From Neisseria subflava (GTDB lineage Bacteria; Pseudomonadota; Gammaproteobacteria; Burkholderiales; Neisseriaceae): a stretch of 64,000 bases of DNA. Position 1 is the stretch's first letter, and every line of letters starts with the position of its first letter. The position numbers and the translations under genes were made by a program. Of this stretch, positions 8,646 to 17,996 are shown piece after piece. Below the pieces are notes generated by a model. That model was given only the letters and a program-made list of their open reading frames with translations, ran no database searches and was not told where the DNA came from. Where the stretch lies: positions 372,001 to 436,000 of the forward strand of contig NZ_POXP01000002.1 of assembly GCF_003044935.1 (NCBI RefSeq). Reading direction: 5' to 3'.

Positions 8646-10955
8646 TCAATCCGCTTGTTTACACAATTCGACAATTTCTGCGCCGTATTTGTCGATTTTC
8701 TCCTCATTCATGCCGTGGATTTCCGCCAACTCCGCCAAATCTTGCGGCCGTCGGGCGGCAATCGCGCGCAGGGTAACTTTGCTGCATATCTGATAGGCTT
8801 CGAGGCCTTCATGGCGGGCAGTATCGATGTTCCACTGAAGCAGGCAGCGCATCAATCGGCGTTTGCGTTTGTCCTCTTCACTCAGGCCGTCTGAAAACGG
8901 GCGGCAGATGTTTAAAATGCCCTCGCCGTATTGCTCTATACGTTTTTCGCCGAGCTTATACACACCTAAAAGGTCGATGGGTTCGGCAGGCGTATTGGTC
9001 AACAAATCATCCATGCTTTCGTTGGAGAATACCGTACCCAGCGTTACTTGATCGGCACTTGCCTGCTGCTCGCGCCAAGTTTCCAAAGCCCGTTTTAAGG
9101 CCTGTTCGCGCTCGCTCAAGCTGTGGATAACTTGTGCGCTGTCTGTGGAAACCGTACCGGCTTCAGCCGTTTCGCAAACGTCGAGTATCTCCAAACCGAA
9201 TTTATTGATTTTCGCCTCACCCAAGCCGTAGATTTGATGTAAATCTTCCAACCTTCGGGGCATTTTTTCGACAATATCGCGCAGGGTTTTGTCGCCGCAA
9301 ACCACATAGGCCGGCACTTCCTCTGCCCGGGCGCGTTGTTGCCGCCATTGACGCAATGCCTGCCACAAACGCTCTTCGCGCTCGGTACGCAACCAATCGT
9401 CTTTCGGTTTTTGGGTGGCCGTTTTTTCGCGGCGCAGGGGACGCAACATAACTTCGGTTTCGCCCTTGAGGACTTTTTTTGCCGCTTCGGTCAACTGCAG
9501 GGCTTGATGTTGCTCGACATTGACGGTGAGATAGCCCAAGCTGATGCACTGGCGGATAACGCTGCGCCATTCTTTGTCAGTCTGTTCGCTGCCAATGCCG
9601 AATGTGGATAACTTGTCATGGCCGTTGCGCTGTATCCAATCGTCGCTTTTGCCGCGCAAAAGGTTGGTGATGTAACCAGCGGCAAAACGTTGTCCGGCGC
9701 GGTACACGCAGCTGAGTAATTTTTGCACCAACACCGTACCGTCAAACCGCACGGGCGGATGCAGGCAGTTGTCGCAATGGCCGCAGGGTTCGGATTCTTC
9801 GCCGAAATGTTTGAGCAGCAGTACGCGGCGGCAGGCGGCGGTTTCGCAGACGGAAAGCATGGCATCGAGTTTTTGCATTTCGATTTGCTTTTGCACTTCG
9901 TCGCTGTTGCCTTCGGCAATCCGTTCTCGCAGCAACACCCAATCGTTCAAGCCGTAACACAGCCAGCTCACGGCAGGCAGCCCGTCCCGGCCGGCGCGTC
10001 CCGATTCCTGATAGAAATGTTCGACACTCTGGGGCATATCGAGATGGGCGACAAAGCGCACGTCGGGTTTGTCTATGCCCATGCCGAACGCCACGGTCGC
10101 CACCACGATAATATTGTCTTCATGCGTAAAGCGGCGTTGGTTTTCCTCGCGCACGTCCATGCTCAAACCGGCATGATACGGAATCGCCTCCAAGCCGTTT
10201 TCACACAAAAACTGCGCCACATCCTCGACTTTTTTACGGCTCAAACAATACACAATGCCGCTTTGCCCATGCATCTGCTTGCGGATGAAATCCAGCAATT
10301 GTTTTTTGCCATTATTTTTTTCGATAACCTGATAATAAATATTCGGGCGGTCAAAGCTGGAAATAAATTCGGGCGCATTGTCCAAATGCAGATAATGCTT
10401 GATGTCGGCGCGCGTGGCTGCATCGGCGGTAGCGGTCAGGGCGATGCGCGGGACGTTTGGATAGCGTTCGGCAAGCATGCCGAGCTGTTGATATTCGGGG
10501 CGGAAATCGTGTCCCCATTGGCTGACGCAATGCGCCTCATCAATGGCAAACAGGCTAACGGTTTGTTGGTCGAGAAAACGCAAAAAGCGGTCGGTAACCA
10601 AGCGTTCCGGCGCGACATAAAGCAGTTTCAGACGGCCTTGGGCAAGCTTGTCGGCAATCTCGCTCGCCTCATCTGCCGATGTGCTGCTGTTGACTGCCGC
10701 CGCTTCAATCCCGGCCACATGCAGGCTGGCCACTTGGTCGTTCATCAGCGCAATCAGCGGCGATACGACAACCGCCACGCCTTCGCGCATCAGCGCCGGA
10801 ATCTGGTAACACAAAGACTTGCCCCCGCCTGTCGGCATCAGCACCATCAAACTCTCGCCGCCAGCCAAAGCATTGACGATAGCCTCCTGCTTGCCACGAA
10901 ATTCGGGATAACCGAATACTTCGTGCAAAATCTGTTTGGCGGTCGGCTGAGGCAT
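8646..10955 (-). CDS. recQ: ATP-dependent DNA helicase RecQ with three HRDC domains
   Basis: 769 aa, longer than E. coli RecQ (about 610) because it carries three C-terminal HRDC domains (about residues 520-600, 610-690 and 690-769). This feature is known from Neisseria RecQ and linked there to pilin variation and repair. Helicase motifs visible are TGGGKS (motif I), [18 protein letters not shown] (motif II and the aromatic loop), [18 protein letters not shown] and [11 protein letters not shown] (V/VI). The Cys cluster [23 protein letters not shown] is the RQC zinc site. A DUS lies inside the gene. The enzyme unwinds DNA 3'-5' in RecF-type recombination. Confidence 0.96.
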   Translation of the reverse strand: MPQPTAKQILHEVFGYPEFRGKQEAIVNALAGGESLMVLMPTGGGKSLCYQIPALMREGVAVVVSPLIALMNDQVASLHVAGIEAAAVNSSTSADEASEIADKLAQGRLKLLYVAPERLVTDRFLRFLDQQTVSLFAIDEAHCVSQWGHDFRPEYQQLGMLAERYPNVPRIALTATADAATRADIKHYLHLDNAPEFISSFDRPNIYYQVIEKNNGKKQLLDFIRKQMHGQSGIVYCLSRKKVEDVAQFLCENGLEAIPYHAGLSMDVREENQRRFTHEDNIIVVATVAFGMGIDKPDVRFVAHLDMPQSVEHFYQESGRAGRDGLPAVSWLCYGLNDWVLLRERIAEGNSDEVQKQIEMQKLDAMLSVCETAACRRVLLLKHFGEESEPCGHCDNCLHPPVRFDGTVLVQKLLSCVYRAGQRFAAGYITNLLRGKSDDWIQRNGHDKLSTFGIGSEQTDKEWRSVIRQCISLGYLTVNVEQHQALQLTEAAKKVLKGETEVMLRPLRREKTATQKPKDDWLRTEREERLWQALRQWRQQRARAEEVPAYVVCGDKTLRDIVEKMPRRLEDLHQIYGLGEAKINKFGLEILDVCETAEAGTVSTDSAQVIHSLSEREQALKRALETWREQQASADQVTLGTVFSNESMDDLLTNTPAEPIDLLGVYKLGEKRIEQYGEGILNICRPFSDGLSEEDKRKRRLMRCLLQWNIDTARHEGLEAYQICSKVTLRAIAARRPQDLAELAEIHGMNEEKIDKYGAEIVELCKQAD

Positions 10956-11114
10956 AATGGTTCCGTAGAATAAGGGAAAGCGTTATTTTAACGGTTTTGC
11001 ACCCGCGTATGTGCGGAACATTTTGCCGCCGCTTTTTCAGACGGCCTGAAATTCAACTCTATTAAACTTGTTTAATTTTAAATAAATATTTGTTTTATTT
11101 TGAACGAAACGCAT

Positions 11115-11157
11115 GAAGGCCATCTGAATCCTACTCTTCGGATTTCAGACGGCCTTT
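11115..11157. terminator. DUS-type terminator after the PhnA-like gene
   Basis: One arm is a degenerate DUS (AGGCCATCTGAA) facing a perfect one, followed by TTTC. It sits 15 nt beyond the gene's minus-strand stop. The adjoining AT-rich 10956-11110 holds only a lone DUS and no gene I can support. Confidence 0.7.
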
Positions 11158-11171
11158 CAAAGATAAAATCT

Positions 11172-11507
11172 TTAGGCTTTTTTGACGAACTCAGATTTCA
11201 AGTTCATCGCGCTACCATCGATTTTGCAACCGATATTGTGGTCGCCCTCTTGTAAGCGGATGCCTTTGACTTTGGTGCCTTGCTTGATGACCATAGAGCT
11301 GCCTTTTACTTTCAAATCTTTAATCAAAACAACCGTATCGCCATCTTGCAAGACCGCGCCGTTGGCATCTTTGACTTCCAATACATCATCGTTTGCAGCC
11401 GCAGCATCGGCCTCGTTCCACTCATGGGCGCACTCAGGGCAAACGTATTGGGCGCCGTCTTCGTAAGTGTATTCGGAGTGGCATTTCGGGCAGGGAGGTA
11501 GGGACAT
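11172..11507 (-). CDS. yjdM: PhnA/YjdM-family zinc-ribbon protein
   Basis: 111 aa, full length for the family. It has an N-terminal zinc ribbon ([21 protein letters not shown], residues 6-26) and the C-terminal PhnA domain ([17 protein letters not shown]...[11 protein letters not shown]...HNIGCKIDG). The old name 'alkylphosphonate utilization protein' is misleading; no phosphonate operon is nearby and the biochemical role is unsettled. It is a single gene with its own terminator. Confidence 0.9.
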   Translation of the reverse strand: MSLPPCPKCHSEYTYEDGAQYVCPECAHEWNEADAAAANDDVLEVKDANGAVLQDGDTVVLIKDLKVKGSSMVIKQGTKVKGIRLQEGDHNIGCKIDGSAMNLKSEFVKKA

Positions 11508-11566
11508 GAGGTTTCCTTATAAATATGATAAAAGAAGCGTAAAACGTAAATAATACAATGTCTAAA

Positions 11567-11905
11567 TTATTGATTCGCCTTGCTGCCGCCTACGCCGTAA
11601 ACGGCATTCCACGCCGCGTCCAACATCTGGCCGGCTTGTTGCAGCTTGGCATTTTGCTGCTCTTTCTGAGCCAAGGCCGTCTGAATTTCTCCTTTCAAAC
11701 GGTCAATATCGGATTGCGCTGCCTGCAAACGGCGCTGCGCGCTTTCCAAATCACTTTGCAGGGAAATGATTTTGCTGTCGTTGCTGTTTTGCTCATGCAA
11801 AGCGGCACGGTAAACCGATTGGACGGACAGCAAACGGTCTTCCGCCTCACCGGCATACGCGGCGGCGGCAGATAGCATCATCAGGGTAAGTAAGGTTTTT
11901 TTCAT
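11567..11905 (-). CDS. Small periplasmic coiled-coil protein, function unknown
   Basis: 112 aa with a clear signal peptide (MKKTLLTLMMLSAAAAYA), then about 75 residues of heptad-rich helix (SLQSDLESAQRRLQAAQSDI...AQKEQQNAKLQQAGQM) and a short C-terminal tail. Coiled-coil periplasmic proteins of this size are common in Neisseria but I do not recognise a named family. A DUS is inside the gene. It has its own spacing upstream (277 nt) and probably its own promoter. Confidence 0.7.
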   Translation of the reverse strand: MKKTLLTLMMLSAAAAYAGEAEDRLLSVQSVYRAALHEQNSNDSKIISLQSDLESAQRRLQAAQSDIDRLKGEIQTALAQKEQQNAKLQQAGQMLDAAWNAVYGVGGSKANQ

Positions 11906-12134
11906 GGGTTTTCCTTTAAAGTTGTTTGATTTGTAAAGTAAAGCGCAGAGCCGATTTTTCAGCCGCCAAGTTTACATAATATGCTTGTTGGTCTTTGTTC
12001 TTGATGGTTTATTTTATCCAATCCGGACATTCAGGCTGCCGATAAAAGTTAATTCAATCAACTGTTGTGACAGGCAGGCGGCTATTATTTTCTCATATTC
12101 TCCGCCTTATTCCATTATTTTCTGGTTTTATTAG

Positions 12135-12167
12135 AAAAGGCCGTCTGAAAAATTTTCAAACGGCCTT
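12135..12167. repeat. Left copy of the DUS hairpin bracketing effector islet 1
   Basis: AAAAGGCCGTCTGAAAA..., a 33-base hairpin differing by one base from the hairpin at 13641-13673. The two lie in direct orientation on either side of the AT-rich effector/immunity pair and also act as terminators. Confidence 0.8.
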
Positions 12168-12182
12168 CCCTTTAATTACGTT

Positions 12183-13157
12183 TTAAGAACGACTTATCCC
12201 CTGTGCTTGTGACTGCTCATACTGTCTTTGCTGTTCTTCATACTCAAAACGCTGCGTCGCTTCCTGAACCTTTGCAAGGCTTTCTTCTATCGGAATATAG
12301 GCTGCTGTCTGCATATCCATAGATACTCGATTCAATACGGGATTACGCTCACCAATCAGATACTGTCCGTCTTTTACATTAAACAGCGTGACATCTGTCA
12401 TTTTTTTGGAATAACCCAACGCAGTAAGAGCCATTGCGGAGTTTTGCAGTTTTGCTTCCTCAATCGGTATCCCATTTTTCTCATGGTATTCGGTTAGATG
12501 TCCTTTTACTGCATTGAAAAGATTTTGGGTTTCAGGAGCAAGGGATTGTAGTTTGGATACAAAAAAGGACTGTGAATATTGTAGTAGCTGTTCTTTCTCA
12601 TTTTTAAATGATAATTTCATTTCCTCAGTAAAAACGCGATTATCATCCAAATTATTTATTGTCTCTCCTCTTTTTACTGCATCATAGATCCATTTTTCCA
12701 ATGGATCTTTAGTTTCTCCTTTGATTATTGCTTGTTCCCATTTGAAATATTCCTTTTGTCCAACGGCGTTATTCCATTTATCCATGTTAACTTCTTTTCG
12801 CCAATCCTCCATACTCATGTTAGCAGGCTTTTTAGAAATATCTTCATGATCATCAAGTATTGCTTTAGCTTGATCACGTCCTATTACCTTGGATAATTCA
12901 TGAAATTGATCCTGAGATACAGAGTAAGCAATACCAGAATCAGATATTAATATATCTTCAGCTACTTGTTGAATATTTTGAGTAATAACTGCACTTAAAA
13001 GAGCATGTCTATATGCATCATAGCTATTATTATGTGGGTCTATATCATCTTCCCCTGCAAAGCCACCATATTCATTAGCCTTTTTTACTGCATGCGACAC
13101 AAAAGTACCAGCTACATACTCCTTAACAGTACTAGGACTAAAATAGTAATCACTCAT
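12183..13157 (-). CDS. Putative T4SS-delivered antibacterial effector 1 (XVIPCD-like C-terminus)
   Basis: 324 aa from the ATG at 13157, chosen because AGGGAAG lies 7 nt upstream; a GTG six bases earlier is in frame. The N-terminal 200 residues contain a DAYRHALLSA motif preceded by HNNSY. This resembles 'D-A-[FY]-R-H-A' motifs in uncharacterised toxin domains (DUF6973-like), but the enzymatic activity is unknown. From about residue 205 the protein aligns without gaps to the C-terminus of the 22554-23555 protein at roughly half identity, including the shared KLQNSAMALTAL and a Gln-rich tail (EEQQRQYEQSQAQG). This matches the domain style of Xanthomonas-type T4SS effectors. The islet is AT-rich and has no internal DUS. 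Confidence 0.7.
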   Translation of the reverse strand: MSDYYFSPSTVKEYVAGTFVSHAVKKANEYGGFAGEDDIDPHNNSYDAYRHALLSAVITQNIQQVAEDILISDSGIAYSVSQDQFHELSKVIGRDQAKAILDDHEDISKKPANMSMEDWRKEVNMDKWNNAVGQKEYFKWEQAIIKGETKDPLEKWIYDAVKRGETINNLDDNRVFTEEMKLSFKNEKEQLLQYSQSFFVSKLQSLAPETQNLFNAVKGHLTEYHEKNGIPIEEAKLQNSAMALTALGYSKKMTDVTLFNVKDGQYLIGERNPVLNRVSMDMQTAAYIPIEESLAKVQEATQRFEYEEQQRQYEQSQAQGISRS

Positions 13158-13587
13158 TTTCACACTTCCCTAAATTAAAGTTAGAAAAATTTGAATTATT
13201 TGATATTTCTGCCTGTAAACAAATATTTTCATTTACAGGATAACAAACTTCGGGTTGTCTGTTCATAGGCCACGATTCAATGTAATAAACCTTCTCAAAT
13301 TTTCCATTTTTTTTACCCCAAAATATTGTTTTATCTTCGGCCATTTTGTAAAAAAATAAATCTTGTCCTAATTTATTCTCAAAATCAGTTTCCAATACAT
13401 AAGGTTTTTGAATACAAACTTCATCATACCCATTAAAAATCTCGATTAAAGGGATACTATTTTTTCCTTGAATTAATGGAAATAAGTTATTATTCCTATT
13501 AAAAAATCTAAAAAATAGACAAATAAACACTATTATTATAAATATGAGTATTAGAATAACTTTAAAAGAAATATTTTTCATAATCAT
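13150..13587 (-). CDS. Putative immunity protein for effector 1, membrane-anchored
   Basis: 145 aa with one strong N-terminal membrane segment (about residues 8-28: KVILILIFIIIVFICLFF), then a soluble domain of about 115 residues that should lie in the periplasm. This domain has four Cys (VCIQ, VCYP, ICLQ, KCEN) that could pair as disulfides. It overlaps the effector start by 8 nt (ATGAGTGA), so the two are translated together with the immunity gene first. Cognate inhibitors of Xanthomonas-type T4SS effectors are often periplasmic or membrane-anchored like this. The exact start (13587 or 13581) is uncertain. I recognise no named family. Confidence 0.65.
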   Translation of the reverse strand: MIMKNISFKVILILIFIIIVFICLFFRFFNRNNNLFPLIQGKNSIPLIEIFNGYDEVCIQKPYVLETDFENKLGQDLFFYKMAEDKTIFWGKKNGKFEKVYYIESWPMNRQPEVCYPVNENICLQAEISNNSNFSNFNLGKCENE

Positions 13588-13640
13588 ACCATTATAAAAA
13601 CATAATGATTATACGTCTGAAGACTAAATCTTGACAACCC

Positions 13641-13673
13641 AAAAGGCCGTCTGAAAAATTTTCAGACGGCCTT
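13641..13673. repeat. Right copy of the DUS hairpin bracketing effector islet 1
   Basis: A perfect DUS hairpin with a T-run, nearly identical to 12135-12167. It also terminates gltX, whose stop is 15 nt to the right. Confidence 0.8.
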
Positions 13674-13687
13674 TTATCATTCATGCC

Positions 13688-15082
13688 TTACGAACGGATC
13701 CGTTTCAACACTTCTTCTTTGCCGATTAATGCCAATACGGCATCGACGCTTGGGGTTTTCGCCGTACCGCAGACAGCGAGGCGCAGGGGCATACCGAGTT
13801 TGCCCATTTTGATGCCTTCTTCGTCGCAGAAAGGTTTGAAGAGGTCGTGGATGGCTTCGGCGGTCCAGTCTTCCAGCCCTTCGAGGCGTTCGGCAAAGCG
13901 CAGCATACGGGCGGCGGCTTCGTCGTCCCAGTGTTTCTGCACGTCTGCTTCGGCAGGGGTTTGTTTGACATAGAAGTAGAGGCACTCGTCGGCAAGCGTG
14001 TTCAGGTCTTGGGCGCGGTCTTTGACCAATGCCAACACATCTTCCAAAGCAGGCTTGCTTGTTTCGTGGATATCGCGCAGGGCGAGGCGCGGTTTCACCA
14101 TTTCGGCCAGTTTTTCGTTGGCGGTGATTTTGATGTGTTCGCCGTTGATCCAGTAGAGTTTCTTCAAATCCATGCGGCTTGGGGATGGGGAAACGTCTTT
14201 CAAATCAAACCATTCGATGAATTGTTCCATCGTGAAGAATTCGTCGTCGCCGTGCGCCCAGCCCAAGCGTGCCAGATAGTTGAGCATGGCTTCGGGCAGG
14301 ATGCCCATTGCGCCAAAATCAGTGATGGCAACGGTATCGCCGCTGCGTTTGGAGATTTTTTTGCCTTGTTCGTTGAGAATCATGGGCAGGTGGCCGTATT
14401 CGGGGAGGGTGGCGCCAATGGCTTTTAAGATGTTGATTTGTTTCGGCGTGTTGTTCACATGGTCGTCACCGCGGATAACGTGGGTAACGCCCATGTCGTA
14501 GTCGTCCACCACGACGCAGAAGTTGTAGGTCGGTGTGCCGTCGGCGCGGGCGATAATCAGGTCGTCGAGCGCTTCGTTGGGGATGGAGATTTCGCCTTTG
14601 ACCAAGTCCGTCCATTTGGTCACGCCGTCCAAAGGCGTTTTGAAACGGACAACAGGTTGCACGTCGGCAGGGATTTCGGGCAGAGTTTTGCCTTCTTCAG
14701 GGCGCCAGCGGCGGTCGTAAGTTGCCGTGCCTTCTTTTTCGGCTTTCTCGCGCATGGCTTCCAGCTCTTCTTTGCTGCAATAGCAGTAGTAGGCAGCGCC
14801 TTTTTCCAAGAGTTCGGCGATGACTTCTTTATAGCGGTCGAAACGGCGGGTTTGGTACACGATGTTGTCGGCGTTGTCGTAGTTCAGGCCGACCCATTTC
14901 ATGCCGTCGAGGATGATGTTGACAGATTCGGCAGTAGAGCGCGCCAAGTCGGTGTCTTCGATACGCAATAGGAACTCGCCTTTATGATGGCGGGCAAACG
15001 CCCATGAAAACAAGGCGGTGCGTACGCCGCCGATGTGCAGGTAGCCGGTGGGGCTGGGGGCGAAACGGGTTTTGACGGTCAT
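13688..15082 (-). CDS. gltX: Glutamate--tRNA ligase
   Basis: 464 aa from the ATG at 15082 (MTVKTRFAPSPTGYLHIGG); the frame runs further upstream but only this start gives the family N-terminus. Class I signatures are the HIGG form of HIGH at residues 16-19 and KISKRSGD as the KMSKS loop. The zinc-type insertion (CYCSKEELEAMREKAE) is present. It charges tRNA-Glu in the cytoplasm. It lies directly beside effector islet 1, separated only by the terminator. Confidence 0.97.
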   Translation of the reverse strand: MTVKTRFAPSPTGYLHIGGVRTALFSWAFARHHKGEFLLRIEDTDLARSTAESVNIILDGMKWVGLNYDNADNIVYQTRRFDRYKEVIAELLEKGAAYYCYCSKEELEAMREKAEKEGTATYDRRWRPEEGKTLPEIPADVQPVVRFKTPLDGVTKWTDLVKGEISIPNEALDDLIIARADGTPTYNFCVVVDDYDMGVTHVIRGDDHVNNTPKQINILKAIGATLPEYGHLPMILNEQGKKISKRSGDTVAITDFGAMGILPEAMLNYLARLGWAHGDDEFFTMEQFIEWFDLKDVSPSPSRMDLKKLYWINGEHIKITANEKLAEMVKPRLALRDIHETSKPALEDVLALVKDRAQDLNTLADECLYFYVKQTPAEADVQKHWDDEAAARMLRFAERLEGLEDWTAEAIHDLFKPFCDEEGIKMGKLGMPLRLAVCGTAKTPSVDAVLALIGKEEVLKRIRS

Positions 15083-15205
15083 GATGGCTCCAAAGTCTTT
15101 GAAAACAGGTATTTTACTTTTTCGGCAAGGTTTAAACAATGTAAGGCCGTCTAAAAATAATGTCGGCGCAGAAGGACCGTCTGGGAACTTTTCTCCTGAA
15201 AACAA

Positions 15206-15224
15206 AACTAATGATAATCATTTC
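15206..15224. promoter_or_regulatory. Fur box upstream of the iron-siderophore binding protein
   Basis: AATGATAATCATT core within 15206-15224, close to the 19-bp Fur consensus, 18 nt before the start codon at 15242. Binding by Fur-Fe(II) would repress the gene when iron is plentiful. Confidence 0.8.
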
Positions 15225-15241
15225 TTTGAAAGTATCCGCTC

Positions 15242-16336
15242 ATGAACAAACGCGCTTTATTTACCGCCCTCGCCCTCCTGCCCCTTTTTGCCCAAGCCGA
15301 AATCAAAACTATCAAAGACGTATTGGGACGCGAAGTCAAAGTCGATGTCCCTGTCAAACGCGCGGTTTTGGCGTTTTACTATCCCGACTATATCGCGGTA
15401 ACGGGCGCGGACAAATTTAAAAACGTCATCGGCATTTCGCGTGAGTTTTGGGAGAAATTCAATCCCGGCAGCTGGGTGATGTTCAAACAGAAGCTGCCTA
15501 CGCTGCAAAACATTGCAGACATCGGCAACATCAGCACCGGCACGTTTTCACTGGAGAAAACGCTCGCGCTCAAGCCGGACGTATTGATTCTGGCCGACTG
15601 GCAGTATAAGGCCATCGCCACCCATCTGCCGCGCATTAAAGCGGCAGGCATACCCGTCGTCGTGGTCGATTTCAACGCCGAAACCGTCGCGCGGCACACG
15701 CGCAGTGCGGAAATTTTCGGCGAACTCAACGGTACGCAGGCGCGCGCCCAAAAAATTGCCGCCGAATACGCCCGAGGCATTGCCGACATCCAAAAACGCG
15801 TCGCGCGCGCCAAGCAGTCCAAACCGAAAATCTATATCGAGTTCGGCGACAAAGGCCCGTCCGAATACAGCTACACCTTCGGCAAAGATATGTGGGGCGC
15901 GATTGCCGACACAGCAGGCGGCAACAATATCGCCGCGCCTTACGTTAAAAACTGGGGACCGATAAACCCTGAAAAATTCCTGACGGCCAAACCCGACGTC
16001 ATCGTCATTTCGGGGACGGAAAACGGCCATAAAGACAAGCCTGGCATTATGGCGATGGGCATAGGCATCAGCCAGGCCGATGCGCAACGCCGCCTGGCCG
16101 GATTTGTCAAACGCAAAGGCTGGGCAGACATTCCTGCCGTCAAAAACAAACGCGTTTACGGCATCTACCACACCGCCTCCCGCTCGCTCACCGATTTGGC
16201 CAGCGCGCAATTTATCGCCAAAACCCTGTATCCGCAGCAGTTTGCCGACATAGACCCAAACAAGACCTATCTGGACTTCTACCGCAAATACCTGCCCGTC
16301 GTGCCGGACGGTACGTTTTACATCCGATTGAAATAG
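15242..16336 (+). CDS. Periplasmic iron-siderophore/heme-type ABC substrate-binding protein
   Basis: 364 aa with a signal peptide (MNKRALFTALALLPLFAQA) and a class III (TroA/FecB-like) binding fold. Features include TIKDVLGREVKV at the N-terminus, DIGNISTGTFSLEKTLALKPDVLIL, the long helix around residues 165-200, and GGNNIAAPYV. No permease or ATPase gene is adjacent, so it must use transporter parts encoded elsewhere. A strong Fur box sits directly upstream. The ligand cannot be read from the sequence. Confidence 0.85.
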   Translation: MNKRALFTALALLPLFAQAEIKTIKDVLGREVKVDVPVKRAVLAFYYPDYIAVTGADKFKNVIGISREFWEKFNPGSWVMFKQKLPTLQNIADIGNISTGTFSLEKTLALKPDVLILADWQYKAIATHLPRIKAAGIPVVVVDFNAETVARHTRSAEIFGELNGTQARAQKIAAEYARGIADIQKRVARAKQSKPKIYIEFGDKGPSEYSYTFGKDMWGAIADTAGGNNIAAPYVKNWGPINPEKFLTAKPDVIVISGTENGHKDKPGIMAMGIGISQADAQRRLAGFVKRKGWADIPAVKNKRVYGIYHTASRSLTDLASAQFIAKTLYPQQFADIDPNKTYLDFYRKYLPVVPDGTFYIRLK

Positions 16337-16358
16337 CGGCTGCAAAAATCATAGGCTC

Positions 16359-16384
16359 AGGCCGTCTGAAGATTCAGACGGCCT
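16359..16384. terminator. Inverted DUS after the iron-binding protein gene
   Basis: Two DUS copies separated by only 2 bases; a compact hairpin without a T-run. Confidence 0.6.
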
Positions 16385-16453
16385 GAACATGTTATGCCGA
16401 TAAATATTTAATGAGTATAATTACCGTTCTTTCAACAAAATTACTGGGTACGT

Positions 16454-16715
16454 ATGAACGGACAAAACCAAATCGACCGGCCTCAGGCTCCGGTCGTCAG
16501 CATCAGCGAATGGTTGGTTGGTAACCAGCTTGATTATGATGATTCCGCTGGTCAATCTGATCATGATGTTTGTGTGGGCATTCAGCTCAAACACCAATCC
16601 GAATAAAGCCAATTATTTCAAGGCTGCCTTGATTCTGTTTGCCATCGTAATGGCAATTTATCTGGTGCTGGCCGTAGTCTTTTTGGGCAGTATAGCTACA
16701 AATCAATATCAATAA
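16454..16715 (+). pseudogene. Small two-helix membrane protein split by a TGGT-repeat frameshift
   Basis: The ATG at 16454 begins MNGQNQIDRPQAPVVSISEW, then TGGT occurs three times in tandem at 16511-16522. Read through, the frame fails after about 50 codons. With two copies the frame continues into the open stretch that ends at 16715 and encodes two membrane helices (SLIMMIPLVNLIMMFVWAF and ALILFAIVMAIYLVLAVVFLG). The joined product would be about 85 aa, similar to small neisserial inner-membrane proteins of unknown role. It is either a decayed gene, an assembly error, or a switchable tetranucleotide repeat. Confidence 0.7.
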
Positions 16716-16729
16716 GTAAGAATACATTT

Positions 16730-16767
16730 AGACCGTCTGAAACCTAAAAGGCTTCAGACGGCCTTTT
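16730..16767. terminator. Inverted DUS terminator between the small membrane gene and the YdcF-like gene
   Basis: One degenerate (GACCGTCTGAAA) and one perfect arm; serves convergent genes and has T4 on the plus strand. Confidence 0.75.
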
Positions 16768-16785
16768 GTATGGCTTGCCCAAGGC

Positions 16786-17442
16786 TCAACTGCTTATCCA
16801 ATTCCAAACCGCATCGCTCCATTTGCCGATACGGTAGAGAAACAAAGAATAGCTCTCCTGCATCAGGAACTTGGCTTTCTTGCTGCGCTCATCAAAGCGC
16901 GTGGTCGGTGTGGCGGAGAACTGCGCATCTGACAAGCCCAAATCGGCGGCCATTTCTTCGGCGCGCGCCAAATGATACGGATCGCTGACAACGATAATGC
17001 TGCCGACTCCGTTGGCGTGCATGATGGGGACGATATTGCGCAGGTTTTCGTAAGTGTTGCGCGACGTGTTTTCAAATAGGATATTGTGCGCCGGTATGCC
17101 CTGCTTGAGCGCGTATCGGCGCCCCACTTCGGCTTCGGTCATAAATCCTTTTTTGGGCGTACCGCCGGTGAAAATGATTTTGCCGACCCGATGGCTTTGG
17201 TAGAGCGTGATGGCGTGGTTGATACGCTCACGGAACACCGGCGACGGGCGTTTGTCCCACGCCGCCGCACCTAACACCACCGCCGCATCGGCATGAACGT
17301 CCTTCGGCAAGGTTTGCAAACCTGTCCGGTAAATCTGCCATGTGCCGCTCAAAAAAATACCGCACACCAGCAAAACGCTCAAAGCAAGGCCGCGAAACAG
17401 GTAATATCGCAGACCATTGCGGCTTTTAAGCAGGGAAATCAT
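16786..17442 (-). CDS. YdcF/SanA-like DUF218 membrane protein
   Basis: 218 aa with one N-terminal membrane anchor (LFRGLALSVLLVCGIFLSG). The DUF218 domain follows: DAAVVLGAA near residue 55, FTGG (KIIFTGGTPK), E..A...Y, ENTSRNTYEN, and VVSDPYHLARA. DUF218 members such as SanA and ElyC act at the inner membrane and affect envelope integrity or lipid-carrier recycling; the precise activity is unresolved. The gene downstream (ArsC-like) runs in the same direction but lies upstream in transcription with a 25-nt gap, so the two may be co-transcribed. Confidence 0.85.
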   Translation of the reverse strand: MISLLKSRNGLRYYLFRGLALSVLLVCGIFLSGTWQIYRTGLQTLPKDVHADAAVVLGAAAWDKRPSPVFRERINHAITLYQSHRVGKIIFTGGTPKKGFMTEAEVGRRYALKQGIPAHNILFENTSRNTYENLRNIVPIMHANGVGSIIVVSDPYHLARAEEMAADLGLSDAQFSATPTTRFDERSKKAKFLMQESYSLFLYRIGKWSDAVWNWISS

Positions 17443-17467
17443 CTTCAGACGGCCTTATCCAACCCCG

Positions 17468-17827
17468 TCAGCCGAGTAGGGCAGCAATGTTTTCCAACGG
17501 ACGGCCGATGGCTGCGCGCGTAGGCGTTACCAAAACGGGACGCTCGAGCAGGGCGGGGTGTTCGGCGATTGCCTGAAGCAGGGCGGCATTGTCCAAATCG
17601 GGATTGTCCAAACCCAATTCTTTGTACAAGTCATCTTTCGTGCGCATCATACCGCGCACCGATTCGATACCGAGTTTGGCAAACATATCCTGCAAAGTCG
17701 CCAAATCGGGCGCGGTATCCAGATATTTGACCACGTCGGCGGCAACGCCTTTTTCTTCGAGCAAAGCCAGCGCGGCACGCGATTTGCTGCAACGCGGGTT
17801 GTGATAAAGTGTGAATTCAGACGGCAT
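17468..17827 (-). CDS. arsC: ArsC-family arsenate reductase-like protein
   Basis: 119 aa, the usual ArsC/YfgD size. The N-terminal thioredoxin-like fold carries the active-site loop HNPRCSKSR (catalytic Cys13). The downstream Arg positions MMRTKDD and RPVLVTPTRAAIGRP match the glutaredoxin-coupled arsenate reductase family. The CSKS loop fits the YfgD subgroup, whose arsenate activity is less well established. No arsenite pump is nearby, so a housekeeping or redox role is equally possible. Confidence 0.88.
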   Translation of the reverse strand: MPSEFTLYHNPRCSKSRAALALLEEKGVAADVVKYLDTAPDLATLQDMFAKLGIESVRGMMRTKDDLYKELGLDNPDLDNAALLQAIAEHPALLERPVLVTPTRAAIGRPLENIAALLG

Positions 17828-17996
17828 GAAAGTCTCCGTATTATTGCAAAATCATTCAATGATGGCGGTTATTATCGTCTGCAACTGATTTTTACTCAAA
17901 CTTTTTACTTGATATCTTGATACGAATCGGTAGGCATGCCCACCAAACCGTTTTACAATAAACACAATTTCGATTGGCAACCTCAAGGATACAACC

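Noticed and set aside
9723-10973. A 416-codon open frame antisense to recQ
   Set aside because: It mirrors recQ codon use, has no ribosome site or recognisable domain, and recQ is certain.
15140-15155. CGTCTAA before the iron-binding protein as a third sigma-E promoter
   Set aside because: It is part of a changed DUS (GGCCGTCTAAA) and lacks GTCAG 16 bases upstream.
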